Of a DNA stretch of 16,049 nt, positions 1 through 6,040 are shown one piece after another. A program made the translations under genes and the position numbers. The stretch spans positions 1-16,049 of the forward strand of contig DFGJ01000018.1 of the NCBI GenBank assembly GCA_002372375.1, written 5' to 3'. How positions within the stretch are numbered: the first letter of the stretch is position 1; each line of letters begins with the position of its first letter. Source of the stretch: Ruminococcaceae bacterium UBA3753 (GTDB lineage Bacteria > Bacillota > Clostridia > Oscillospirales > Acutalibacteraceae). The notes below the pieces were generated by a model. That model saw only the letters and a list, made by a program, of their open reading frames with translations, was not told the origin of the DNA and did not search any database.

Positions 1-125
1 GTAAAATCTCCAACTATAATGTTAGGATTTTTAATTGTTGGCTTTACATAGATTTCTTTATCGTACCCTACGATCGGGTGAACCACGTTTGGATCAGGCC
101 TTATATTATTTTTAATAATAATCAC
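1..125 (-). CDS. XAT/Vat-like hexapeptide-repeat O-acetyltransferase, N-terminal fragment (runs off the left edge)
   Basis: On the minus strand an open frame runs to the left edge. It reads RPDPNVVHPIVGYDKE and then KPTIKNPNIIVGDFT. Established knowledge: a P-N-P/PDPN stretch followed by a NPNIIVGDYTYY-like segment is the N-terminus of the xenobiotic acetyltransferase (Vat/CatB-type) family of left-handed beta-helix trimers. These acetylate streptogramin A, chloramphenicol or unknown acceptors using acetyl-CoA. Only about 41 codons are visible, so the hexapeptide repeats and the catalytic histidine lie outside the window. The first usable start is GTG at 125, which overlaps the stop of an upstream decayed frame by four bases (GTGA). 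No good ribosome binding site precedes it, so the start is uncertain and the gene itself could be broken. The substrate cannot be inferred. Confidence 0.7.
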   Translation of the reverse strand, partial: MIIIKNNIRPDPNVVHPIVGYDKEIYVKPTIKNPNIIVGDF

Positions 126-327
126 CTCTTTAAATATTTAATTACTGCGGCGTAATTATGATACCATGACCCTTTAAATCTGCTCTGCACCGTAACTTGT
201 TTTCCCTCAATTTTTTCGAAAGTTCCATTTGTGAGCCATTCCCGTACCTTTAACACGCAAAAGACTTATGTCTAAAAATTTTTGTTTTACTATTGTGCAG
301 GTCAGGACCACTTCCCCCAACTTTCAT
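122..327 (-). pseudogene. Decayed reading-frame fragment upstream of the acetyltransferase
   Basis: A minus-strand frame from GTG 256 to TGA 122-124 gives 44 codons with a protein-like composition (REWLTNGTFEKIEGKQ, then FKGSWYHNYAAVIKYLKR). Just upstream in another frame lies an ATG at 327 (MKVGGSGPDLHNSKTK) that stops at the junction. A single-base indel near 250-257 would join the two into one frame of about 68 codons. Its stop overlaps the GTG of the acetyltransferase, as in translationally coupled genes. I do not recognise the family. No ribosome binding site is convincing at either start, so I treat it as a remnant. Chance open frame is the alternative. Confidence 0.35.
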
Positions 328-418
328 TTTCACTTTGGCAGTACGTAAAGCAGGTTACGCTAAACGAAACTACGCCCCTTGGCGAGAAGAATTGAGCTGT
401 TAATTACTAAAACAATTT

Positions 419-541
419 CTAGCCTTTTTTAATTATCCCCATATATTTGACATTTTTTCCTTTAACATCAAAAGCTTCAGCACACCTATCCAACCACACT
501 GCAAGGGAACTCTTTGCTAAAAATGTTGAACCGAATCTACT
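419..541 (-). pseudogene. C-terminal remnant of an unidentified protein
   Basis: Forty codons are open on the minus strand ahead of the TAG at 419-421. They read SRFGSTFLAKSSLAVWLDRC and then AEAFDVKGKNVKYMGIIKKG. The composition is protein-like (balanced charge, one Trp, a lysine-rich tail), unlike the poly-Leu/Phe/Ile frames typical of AT-rich spacer. The frame begins at an in-frame TGA (542-544) and open sequence continues beyond it, as expected for a gene interrupted by a nonsense mutation. There is no start codon with a ribosome binding site. I do not recognise the family, and a chance open frame is possible. Confidence 0.35.
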
Positions 542-617
542 TCAGCGAGCTAGCACAAGGTTCTCCAATATTTGCAAAAAAAGCGTAGAGAATAATAAAC
601 CATTGAAAAATTGCGTA

Positions 618-1124
618 CTATCCTAAATTGATATAAACTGGATTCTCGGGAATAATTCCGTTTATTATATCTTCTAAGTAGAAGGGCAATTTCTTTGGGT
701 AGATAAGGACTTTACTGTTTTTTATAGAGTCAAGACTCATCCACCTAAGGTGCTTACACACTCCCTTTTCCTCAGAGGTTAGATTTTTCAGTGTTACTTC
801 AGATTTTATTGTCTTTGCCAAAATAAATCGCTGATTTATATGCGTTAGCTCGCCATGTAATTCTAATTTAAGGTCACCATACCAAACAATCGGACCAAAC
901 GTTACATCACTTTCACCAAGACCAGTTTCTTCAAAGAGTTCTCTTTTAGCGGCCTTAATAACAGTCTCACCTTCCTCAATTTTCCCTCCTACTAATTGGT
1001 AAAAGCCACCATTGTATTTGCCATCTTGGCTTTTTATGGACTTATCGTCGGTAAAAAGTAGCAGCAATTCTTTTTTATTATTAAGAAGCACTATTTTTAT
1101 GCTGCTCCTTACTTTTTGTGCCAA
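618..1124 (-). CDS. Nudix hydrolase
   Basis: The protein carries a complete Nudix box, G-x5-E-x7-R-E-x2-E-E-x-G-L, seen as GGKIEEGE followed by RELFEETGL in the middle of the chain. This loop-helix-loop binds Mg2+ and cleaves nucleoside diphosphates linked to another group (X), a house-cleaning or metabolite-processing role in the cytoplasm. The segment before it (IKIVLLNNKKELLLLF) is the usual first beta strand. I chose TTG at 1124, giving 168 residues: it has a GGGGTG ribosome binding site at the right distance, and the protein then starts just before the domain. An in-frame TTG at 1196 would add 24 residues, but it lies only about 14 bases from the predicted transcription start and has no binding site. 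The substrate is unknown. It is a single gene with its own promoter. Confidence 0.85.
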   Translation of the reverse strand: MAQKVRSSIKIVLLNNKKELLLLFTDDKSIKSQDGKYNGGFYQLVGGKIEEGETVIKAAKRELFEETGLGESDVTFGPIVWYGDLKLELHGELTHINQRFILAKTIKSEVTLKNLTSEEKGVCKHLRWMSLDSIKNSKVLIYPKKLPFYLEDIINGIIPENPVYINLG

Positions 1125-1216
1125 TGTTATCACCCCACATATTCGCAGTTCTGAACACACGTGTGCCATGCTGTCACAAAGATCAAAAACCCGCAAATTC
1201 TACCGTATTACAAAGA

Positions 1217-1244
1217 ATTATACTATACTTGCACTTATAGTCAA
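1217..1244 (-). promoter_or_regulatory. Sigma-A-type promoter for the Nudix gene
   Basis: Read on the minus strand: -35 TTGACT (1244-1239), a 16-bp spacer, and -10 TATAAT (1222-1217). Transcription would start near 1210, leaving a leader of about 85 nt to the TTG at 1124. This supports the shorter start for the Nudix protein. Confidence 0.65.
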
Positions 1245-1564
1245 TAGGGTATTAAGGCATTACAGAAAATAAAAGTTGACATATAAAAAAATCTTTTTTA
1301 GCAAAAACTCGATAAAGCATAAAATTAATTTTATTGGTGACATTTCGTTATGCGACTATTTTGAAAAACTTTTTTATATAATTAAAGTCTTGACACTATC
1401 TGGTTTTTTGTGAATATTAATAGAAATCCCTTTCCATTTCAATTGTGTAGATTGGCTAATAGTTTTAAATATGCACATGCAAGCGTGAATGTATAGTTTC
1501 TTCAATCTTTAAAGTATTTCATTTATTTTATATTTTATACATTTAAAATTTATATACCTACACC
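1245..1564. other. Gene-free spacer between divergent Nudix and tpiA genes
   Basis: AT-rich sequence with no reading frame I can support. It contains TTGACA-like hexamers near 1276 and 1390 but no convincing -10 partner. Nothing else was recognised. Confidence 0.5.
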
Positions 1565-1593
1565 TTGCTTAAGTGATACTGTAATTACATAAT
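1565..1593 (+). promoter_or_regulatory. Candidate promoter for tpiA
   Basis: -35 TTGCTT (1565-1570), a 17-bp spacer, and -10 CATAAT (1588-1593). The predicted start near 1600 lies about 75 nt upstream of the TTG start. Both boxes deviate from consensus, so confidence is moderate. Confidence 0.4.
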
Positions 1594-1675
1594 TGCAAAA
1601 ATTTAAAAACAATTTTAAAATATACTCAGCTAAACCCTGGTTTTTAGTATGAAAATTGATTACTTAGGAGTTTGC

Positions 1676-2455
1676 TTGCATAAAGATTTTTTCGTAGTAG
1701 CTAACTGGAAGATGAATAAAAATTCGGCTGAGACGAAGGCATATTTGCATGAGCTCAGTGGTTTGCTCGCACGATGTAGCTTTAGAGTATTGAAAAGCAA
1801 GAGAGTCGTTTTATGTGTCCCATTTACGAGCCTGTCTGTCTTGGTGGAATGTAAAGAGTTACCTTATTTGAGTGAGCTGTGTGTTGGGGCACAGAACTGT
1901 CATTTTAGTGGGAGTGGTGCTTTTACTGGCGAGATATCTGCAAACATGTTGGTGAGTTCGGGTGTAGATTATGTTATATTGGGCCATAGTGAGCGTAGAA
2001 TTTTGTTTGGCGAAACAGATGAATTTATAAGCAGAAAAGTGAGTGCTTGCTTGAATTGTGGATTGAAAGTTATACTTTGTGTTGGGGAAGATTCTTCTGA
2101 GAGAAAAAGTGGAAAAACAGCGGACGTTATAAAAAGACAAATTGATTCTGTTTTGGTGCAACTCGAAGAGAATCGTATTAGCGATCTGATAGTTGCGTAT
2201 GAACCGGTTTGGGCGATTGGTGCAGGGATCAGTGCTTCATTAGCTGAAGTGAATGAAGTCGCGGGTTTTATTGACAACATTCTTAAGAGTTACTGCACTT
2301 TAAGTTCAAAAAGTGTTCCAAAAGTGATTTATGGTGGTTCGGTTAGCAAAAGAAATGTGAAGGACATTGCCCATTTGAGTGGTATAGATGGTGTGTTGGT
2401 AGGTAGGGCTTCCTTGAATTGCAGGGAATTCGTGGATATATTATCCGCAATATAA
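1676..2455 (+). CDS. tpiA: Triosephosphate isomerase
   Basis: A cytoplasmic TIM-barrel enzyme that interconverts dihydroxyacetone phosphate and glyceraldehyde 3-phosphate in glycolysis. All signature segments are present: VVANWKMNKN with the substrate-binding Asn and Lys, ILGHSERR with the electrophilic His (about residue 104), VAYEPVWAIGAG with the catalytic Glu (about residue 176) and the flexible loop, and YGGSV plus GVLVGRASL for phosphate binding. I chose TTG at 1676 (259 residues) because TAGGAG ends 5 nt upstream and the protein then begins a few residues before the first strand, as usual in the family. An ATG at 1649 would add nine residues that encode the ribosome binding site itself and has no binding site of its own. 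In many Firmicutes tpiA sits with gap, pgk and gpm genes; here it stands alone. Confidence 0.95.
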   Translation: MHKDFFVVANWKMNKNSAETKAYLHELSGLLARCSFRVLKSKRVVLCVPFTSLSVLVECKELPYLSELCVGAQNCHFSGSGAFTGEISANMLVSSGVDYVILGHSERRILFGETDEFISRKVSACLNCGLKVILCVGEDSSERKSGKTADVIKRQIDSVLVQLEENRISDLIVAYEPVWAIGAGISASLAEVNEVAGFIDNILKSYCTLSSKSVPKVIYGGSVSKRNVKDIAHLSGIDGVLVGRASLNCREFVDILSAI

Positions 2456-3372
2456 GTGTTGTTTTCGCTTTTTGTTTTTATCTTAGTAAAGTGTGTAGGG
2501 CCTGAGATATTTTTGATCTCGATTGATTGATTTGTTAGATATTTTTGTCGATTTTTGTGTATCAAAGATTGCTAATTATTTTGTTTTTGTCAGGTTAACT
2601 GTTTGTTTTTTTCACGAATATATAGGTGTTTTGAGTGACAACTAATTTCTTTCAAATTTTGTCGTCTGAGTTTGAGTTTTCTTCGTTTTATTTAACTTTT
2701 TATTTTAGTTATCCGTGTTCATATGTTTAAACAGAGTAGGGCAAAAAGTTTTTGTTTGAGAATGGTTGCTTACACTTTTCCGATAATTTGGCCTATTTAA
2801 GTTGGCTATCTCGCATTAGAATGAAATCTGCTCGATTTTGCTAATAAATATATTTACCTCAGTTTTATTCTCATCATATGATTAATTTTTAAATAGACTC
2901 TACCTTTTCTGGAACATACCTTAAACTATTACCTTACTAAGTATTAATGTAATAAATTTTTCTATATCTAATTTAAATATAATAAAATTACTATGTTTAT
3001 TAAATATTGTATACGAATATCTAAAACTAAGAACTGATTAGAATCACGTACTTAGTGATTAGGATGCATTAAAAGTTATTTAGCATTACTTAAATACTAC
3101 AAACTTATTTTCAAGTTCAACTCAACACCAATGAGATTTCTGTTAGCTAGTTACTTAGTTACATTTTAACAATTTTTTACAATACAGCTTAAGCTTTTTA
3201 TATTTACCAGATTAAAAAAGATTTTGACACTCAAAAAGTTGGTAGCAAAAACAATCTACTGTCCAAGTTTTAACATGCTGAAAAATTCATCTGAATTATT
3301 AACAAGACTTAAACACTTAAATTCTTCGTTTTCACTTTTTATTCGGACTTTTGCAAGTCTAAGGTTGGTAAA
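2456..3372. other. Long gene-free stretch (about 0.9 kb)
   Basis: No supportable gene. The best trace is a plus-strand frame from ATG 2723 (AKSFCLRMVAYTFPIIWPI), which continues past several stops as hydrophobic sequence. It could be a decayed membrane-protein gene or chance. Short frames around 3224-3421 lack a ribosome binding site and overlap the gene on the other strand. No terminator with a clear T-run follows tpiA; there is only a 5-bp GAGAT/ATCTC inverted repeat near 2503-2519. Confidence 0.45.
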
Positions 3373-3675
3373 TTACCTTTTCCCAGGTGTTATACTCATA
3401 AATTTTGGCACAAGCAAATAAAATATGGAAAACAAAACTAAAAGTGAAAACACCCCCGGCAGTATTTTTTTCAAAAACAGAACAGAAAAAATTATAGCCG
3501 CGATACTGAAAATCACTGTGATCACAAAAGCGTAAACCACTCCTTTGCTTACAGAAACTGTGCATTGCTTCTTACATGAAAAGCAATGGAACGACGCTTT
3601 GTCTTTTAGATAAAGCAGCTGTAAAAAAGTAAATATTTTCTTACAGTGCGGACAAAATTTATTTTTATAAAACAT
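3373..3675 (-). CDS. Small zinc-ribbon, two-helix membrane protein (CXXC-x19-CXXC type)
   Basis: A 100-residue protein. Residues 8-11 (CPHC) and 31-34 (CFSC) form two CXXC knuckles 19 residues apart, probably a zinc ribbon facing the cytoplasm. They are followed by two hydrophobic helices (about 46-69 and 71-90) and a short basic tail. This layout resembles the cxxc_20_cxxc (TIGR04104-like) family of small Firmicutes proteins of unknown function; the match is from memory of the pattern. The ATG at 3675 has GGAG 8 nt upstream and a TATAAT with extended -10 about 60 nt upstream, so it looks like a live single gene. No function can be assigned beyond metal binding and membrane location. Confidence 0.75.
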   Translation of the reverse strand: MFYKNKFCPHCKKIFTFLQLLYLKDKASFHCFSCKKQCTVSVSKGVVYAFVITVIFSIAAIIFSVLFLKKILPGVFSLLVLFSIFYLLVPKFMSITPGKR

Positions 3676-3736
3676 CTATCAAACTCCGAAGATTAAACAG
3701 CGTTTTTTAACGAAACAGACTAACTTATGCACCTAA

Positions 3737-3745
3737 ATTATATCA
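3737..3745 (-). promoter_or_regulatory. Extended -10 promoter for the zinc-ribbon membrane protein
   Basis: On the minus strand the sequence TGATATAAT gives a consensus -10 (3742-3737) with the TGn extension (3745-3743). No good -35 is visible, as is common for extended -10 promoters. The predicted start is near 3730, with a leader of about 55 nt. Confidence 0.5.
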
Positions 3746-3866
3746 TATTTCTTAATTTGTTTTTATTACAGTTTTTATTTTTTCACTGTTTTTTAGTGTA
3801 GTCAAAATTAATATTTTTTTATACAATAGACTTGCTTTTTTATTTTTTATTGCTTTTTTTATTTTT

Positions 3867-3876
3867 TTGCTATAAT
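3867..3876 (+). promoter_or_regulatory. Alternative extended -10 element upstream of ybeY
   Basis: TGCTATAAT (TATAAT at 3871-3876 with the TGn extension) lies in a T-rich tract. A TTGCTT sits 15 nt upstream, which is short spacing. It is a second candidate start for ybeY transcription besides the one at 3911-3939. Confidence 0.35.
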
Positions 3877-3910
3877 TGTTATGTTTCTGATTTTTACAAA
3901 TTGTTGCGTA

Positions 3911-3939
3911 TTGATTTAAAATTTTGTTTTTTGTATACT
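3911..3939 (+). promoter_or_regulatory. Promoter for ybeY
   Basis: -35 TTGATT (3911-3916), a 17-bp spacer, and -10 TATACT (3934-3939). The predicted start is near 3946, with a leader of about 60 nt to the GTG start. Confidence 0.6.
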
Positions 3940-4008
3940 CAACATTGTTTGTATTGTATCTAATACTTAATAGTATTTTTAATTTTTAAGTGGAAGGGTG
4001 AGTTTTTC

Positions 4009-4608
4009 GTGCCATTTGGTTTAGTTGATGTTGGTGTGGAGGAAAAAGAAAGAGAAAGGTTGGAGACAGCGGACGGCGTGATGGCAGGGGGAGTAAAGGC
4101 AAAAGCCGGTAAGGTGAAGGTTGTTATTGTTAATCAGCAGAAGGAAGTTAAGATACCTACGGGTTTGAGGATGGTGATCAGGCGCAGTTGTGTTGCGGTA
4201 ATAAAGATAGAGCGATTTAATGACCCTGTTACGGTTTCTGTTGCGTTCGTTGATAATGAGGGCATAAGGGAATTAAATAAAAAGTACAGAAATAAGGATG
4301 CTGAGACTGACGTTTTATCTTTTCCATCTTTGGATTCAGCTGGTAATTATGTCGTAGATCCAAAGACAGGGCTCACATCTTTGGGAGACATAGCTATATC
4401 GGTTGAAAAGGCCTTAGTTCAGGCGAAAGAACATGGTAATAGCCTTCAGGAAGAGGTAAGCTTTCTAATTGTTCATTCCATGTTGCATCTTCTTGGCTAC
4501 GATCATGAAGGTAGTGCAGAAGAGGAAAATAGAATGAAAGAGCGTGAAACATTGATAATGGCGAGCTTAGGCTATGTTTCTGTTCCAGGTCACAAGAGTG
4601 GAACTTAG
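4009..4608 (+). CDS. ybeY: Endoribonuclease YbeY (rRNA maturation factor)
   Basis: A single-strand-specific metallo-endoribonuclease used in 16S rRNA 3'-end maturation and ribosome quality control. The family signature H-x3-H-x5-H is seen as HSMLHLLGYDHEG near residue 160; the three histidines bind zinc. The upstream NKKYRNKDAETDVLSFP segment (about residues 94-110) is also typical. The chain is 199 residues against a usual 150-170: the first ~35 residues (charged, Glu/Lys-rich) precede the normal N-terminus KVVIVNQQKE. I keep the GTG at 4009 because a strong purine-rich site, GGAAGGGTGAG (3992-4002), ends 6 nt upstream. The internal GTG that would give the usual N-terminus has no good site. 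The gene is monocistronic, with a promoter in front and a terminator directly after the stop. Confidence 0.93.
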   Translation: MPFGLVDVGVEEKERERLETADGVMAGGVKAKAGKVKVVIVNQQKEVKIPTGLRMVIRRSCVAVIKIERFNDPVTVSVAFVDNEGIRELNKKYRNKDAETDVLSFPSLDSAGNYVVDPKTGLTSLGDIAISVEKALVQAKEHGNSLQEEVSFLIVHSMLHLLGYDHEGSAEEENRMKERETLIMASLGYVSVPGHKSGT

Positions 4609-4619
4609 CTTTTGCACTG

Positions 4620-4648
4620 GGCCCGCTTTGAAATAGTGGGCCTTTTTT
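4620..4648 (+). terminator. Rho-independent terminator after ybeY
   Basis: GGCCCGCT (4620-4627) pairs with AGTGGGCC (4635-4642), 8 bp with one G-T, around a 7-nt loop. A run of six T follows (4643-4648) and then more T-rich sequence. It starts 11 nt after the ybeY stop. Confidence 0.9.
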
Positions 4649-4744
4649 ATTTTTATTAACTCAATTTGGTGGTCTATATATTACGGGTAGCGTTTGGTTT
4701 ACTTTAATAAAATTTAGTGAACATGTCAGAATAGTGGAGAATTA

Positions 4745-4772
4745 TTGATATTTTTTATGGATATAATATAAT
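4745..4772 (+). promoter_or_regulatory. Promoter for the small paralogous gene pair
   Basis: -35 TTGATA (4745-4750), a 16-bp spacer, and -10 TATAAT (4767-4772). The start would be near 4780, about 60 nt ahead of the ATG at 4840. Confidence 0.6.
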
Positions 4773-4839
4773 TTTATCGCACTATTTTATCCTACAAGGG
4801 GTTGCTGATACTGTGGTAAATGGACTTTCTGGGTAGAAG

Positions 4840-5133
4840 ATGGTTAAAGTAAGCGGTGAAAAAGGTCGTGGAGCACGTGTGTGTCAACTGTTTGGCAGGG
4901 GTAGATTACAAACTTATAAGTTTACTAATGTGGGTCATGCAAAGAGTACAGTAGATGAAGACCCTGATATGTATTTTGGAGTGTTTGATGATGATAGCCA
5001 TCTCGTGGCTATGTCTCCGACCTTTGAAGGGGCGCAATTTTTGGCGCAGCAAAAGGGTTTAGATGCGAATTACATGAATCAGGATAGACTTCAGAAGCTT
5101 TATCATTCCCAAGTCCGTAAGTTTGGAGGGTAG
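4840..5133 (+). CDS. Small hypothetical protein, first of a tandem paralogous pair
   Basis: A 97-residue soluble protein that I do not recognise. It has a basic N-terminus (KGRGARV, GRGRLQTYK) and a C-terminal block of about 45 residues: YFGVFDDDSHLVAMSPTFEG, then AQFLAQQKGLDANYM. The next gene has a block that aligns with it (F-x-V-F-D-D, E-G-A, G-L, Y-M, final L). No signal peptide or membrane helix is visible. The ATG at 4840 is the first possible start after an in-frame TAG (4834-4836). Its ribosome binding site is weak (GGG, 6 nt away), whereas a stronger AAGGGG (4797-4801) lies before a seven-codon frame that ends at that TAG. It shares a promoter (4745-4772) and a downstream hairpin with its paralog, so the two look like one operon. 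Confidence 0.65.
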   Translation: MVKVSGEKGRGARVCQLFGRGRLQTYKFTNVGHAKSTVDEDPDMYFGVFDDDSHLVAMSPTFEGAQFLAQQKGLDANYMNQDRLQKLYHSQVRKFGG

Positions 5134-5180
5134 AGAACATAATAGGAAGAAACTTCAAAGTAGTTAGTGGTGAAATAGAG

Positions 5181-5414
5181 TTGTCGATTTTTTCATTTTC
5201 TTTTGAGGATGTTGTGCAAAATGGAGTATCTGAAGTCAAGAATATGGGTTTTGTAGTGTTTGACGATAATTGCGAACCTACGGCTTTGGCTAAGACTCTT
5301 GAAGGTGCAAAGAGTGCGGCAAGGAATTTAGGTTTAAGTACTAAATACATGACTTACAGCACAGCAAATATGCTCCAGAAAAATGGGAACATAAAGTTGG
5401 TAAATTTTGTTTAG
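5181..5414 (+). CDS. Small hypothetical protein, second of the tandem paralogous pair
   Basis: At least 77 residues, soluble and of unknown function. Residues from about 22 on (MGFVVFDDNCEPTALAKTLE, then GAKSAARNLGLSTKYM) align with the C-terminal block of the preceding gene, so the pair arose by tandem duplication. The start is uncertain. TTG 5181 has a GGTG 8 nt upstream, but the frame is open back to 5121 and the translated upstream part (FKVVSGEIE) matches the first gene's start (MVKVSGEKG). A better site, GGAGGG (5125-5130), precedes ATA codons at 5139-5144, suggesting that the original start codon was lost or that a rare ATA start is used. The gene lies about 50 nt downstream of its paralog and ends before a strong hairpin. 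Confidence 0.6.
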   Translation: MSIFSFSFEDVVQNGVSEVKNMGFVVFDDNCEPTALAKTLEGAKSAARNLGLSTKYMTYSTANMLQKNGNIKLVNFV

Positions 5415-5437
5415 AGATTTTATTGTAGCGAGGCCTG

Positions 5438-5476
5438 AACCCAGGAAAGGGAGCAACTTGCTTGCTTTCCTGGGTT
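5438..5476 (+). terminator. Strong 12-bp hairpin, probable terminator of the paralog pair
   Basis: AACCCAGGAAAG (5438-5449) pairs perfectly with CTTTCCTGGGTT (5465-5476) around a 15-nt loop, starting 23 nt after the stop. The T-run is poor (TTTGCTTG, with TTTTT only further on), so termination may be weak or the hairpin may instead protect the 3' end. Confidence 0.6.
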
Positions 5477-6040
5477 TGCTTGTAAAGTTTTTAGTAACAA
5501 ATTAATTGTGCTAAAGAACAAAACTATTACGTTTTGTGTTAGTTCTGTTTGTAACGAAAAGTGATAGTGCTAACTTAACTCAACGGCAAGACGGGAAATC
5601 TTAGTGGCGACACCAAAACAGGCACATCAGACAAGACAGTGACACACGAGCAGAAAAATTGATTTTATAATTGTAAATTTAATTCTCTGACTTTTACGCT
5701 CTAGATATCTTCCCTAACTCTTAATGTTTTGAATTTTAAAGTACTTATTCACTATTCGCGCTGCCCATTTTTACACTGAGATTACAATGTTCGGTAGTTG
5801 TGAAGTGAGGGTTCAGTCTTTTGCATTCTTAAATCAAGGTAACAATTTTTAAAATTTTCTTCTTTAGTTTTTCTACAATGGATTATTAGAGCGAATAGGC
5901 ATTAAATAGAGGTTTATTTTTCACTACGATCACACCTAACCTCAAAATTAGTACCTGGTACATTGTATGCTGAGATACAAATGGTATTTGCGCCGTTGGT
6001 GTACTGTGTGTTTTATTTTCTATTAGTAAAACGGTACTGA
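5477..6040. other. Gene-free stretch between convergent transcription units
   Basis: About 560 bases with no supportable reading frame on either strand. This is where potB and potC would be expected downstream of the minus-strand potA. I see no recognisable permease remnant. No clear terminator for potA was found. Confidence 0.45.

Noticed and set aside
1012..1272. 86-codon plus-strand frame opposite the Nudix gene
   Set aside because: It lies antisense to a gene with a complete Nudix box, has no ribosome binding site and has a biased composition: a shadow frame.
1859..2565. Three minus-strand frames opposite tpiA
   Set aside because: All are antisense to a well-supported enzyme gene and lack start signals.
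3224..3421. 65-codon plus-strand frame
   Set aside because: No ribosome binding site, a composition typical of AT-rich spacer, and overlap with the 3' end of the zinc-ribbon membrane protein on the other strand.
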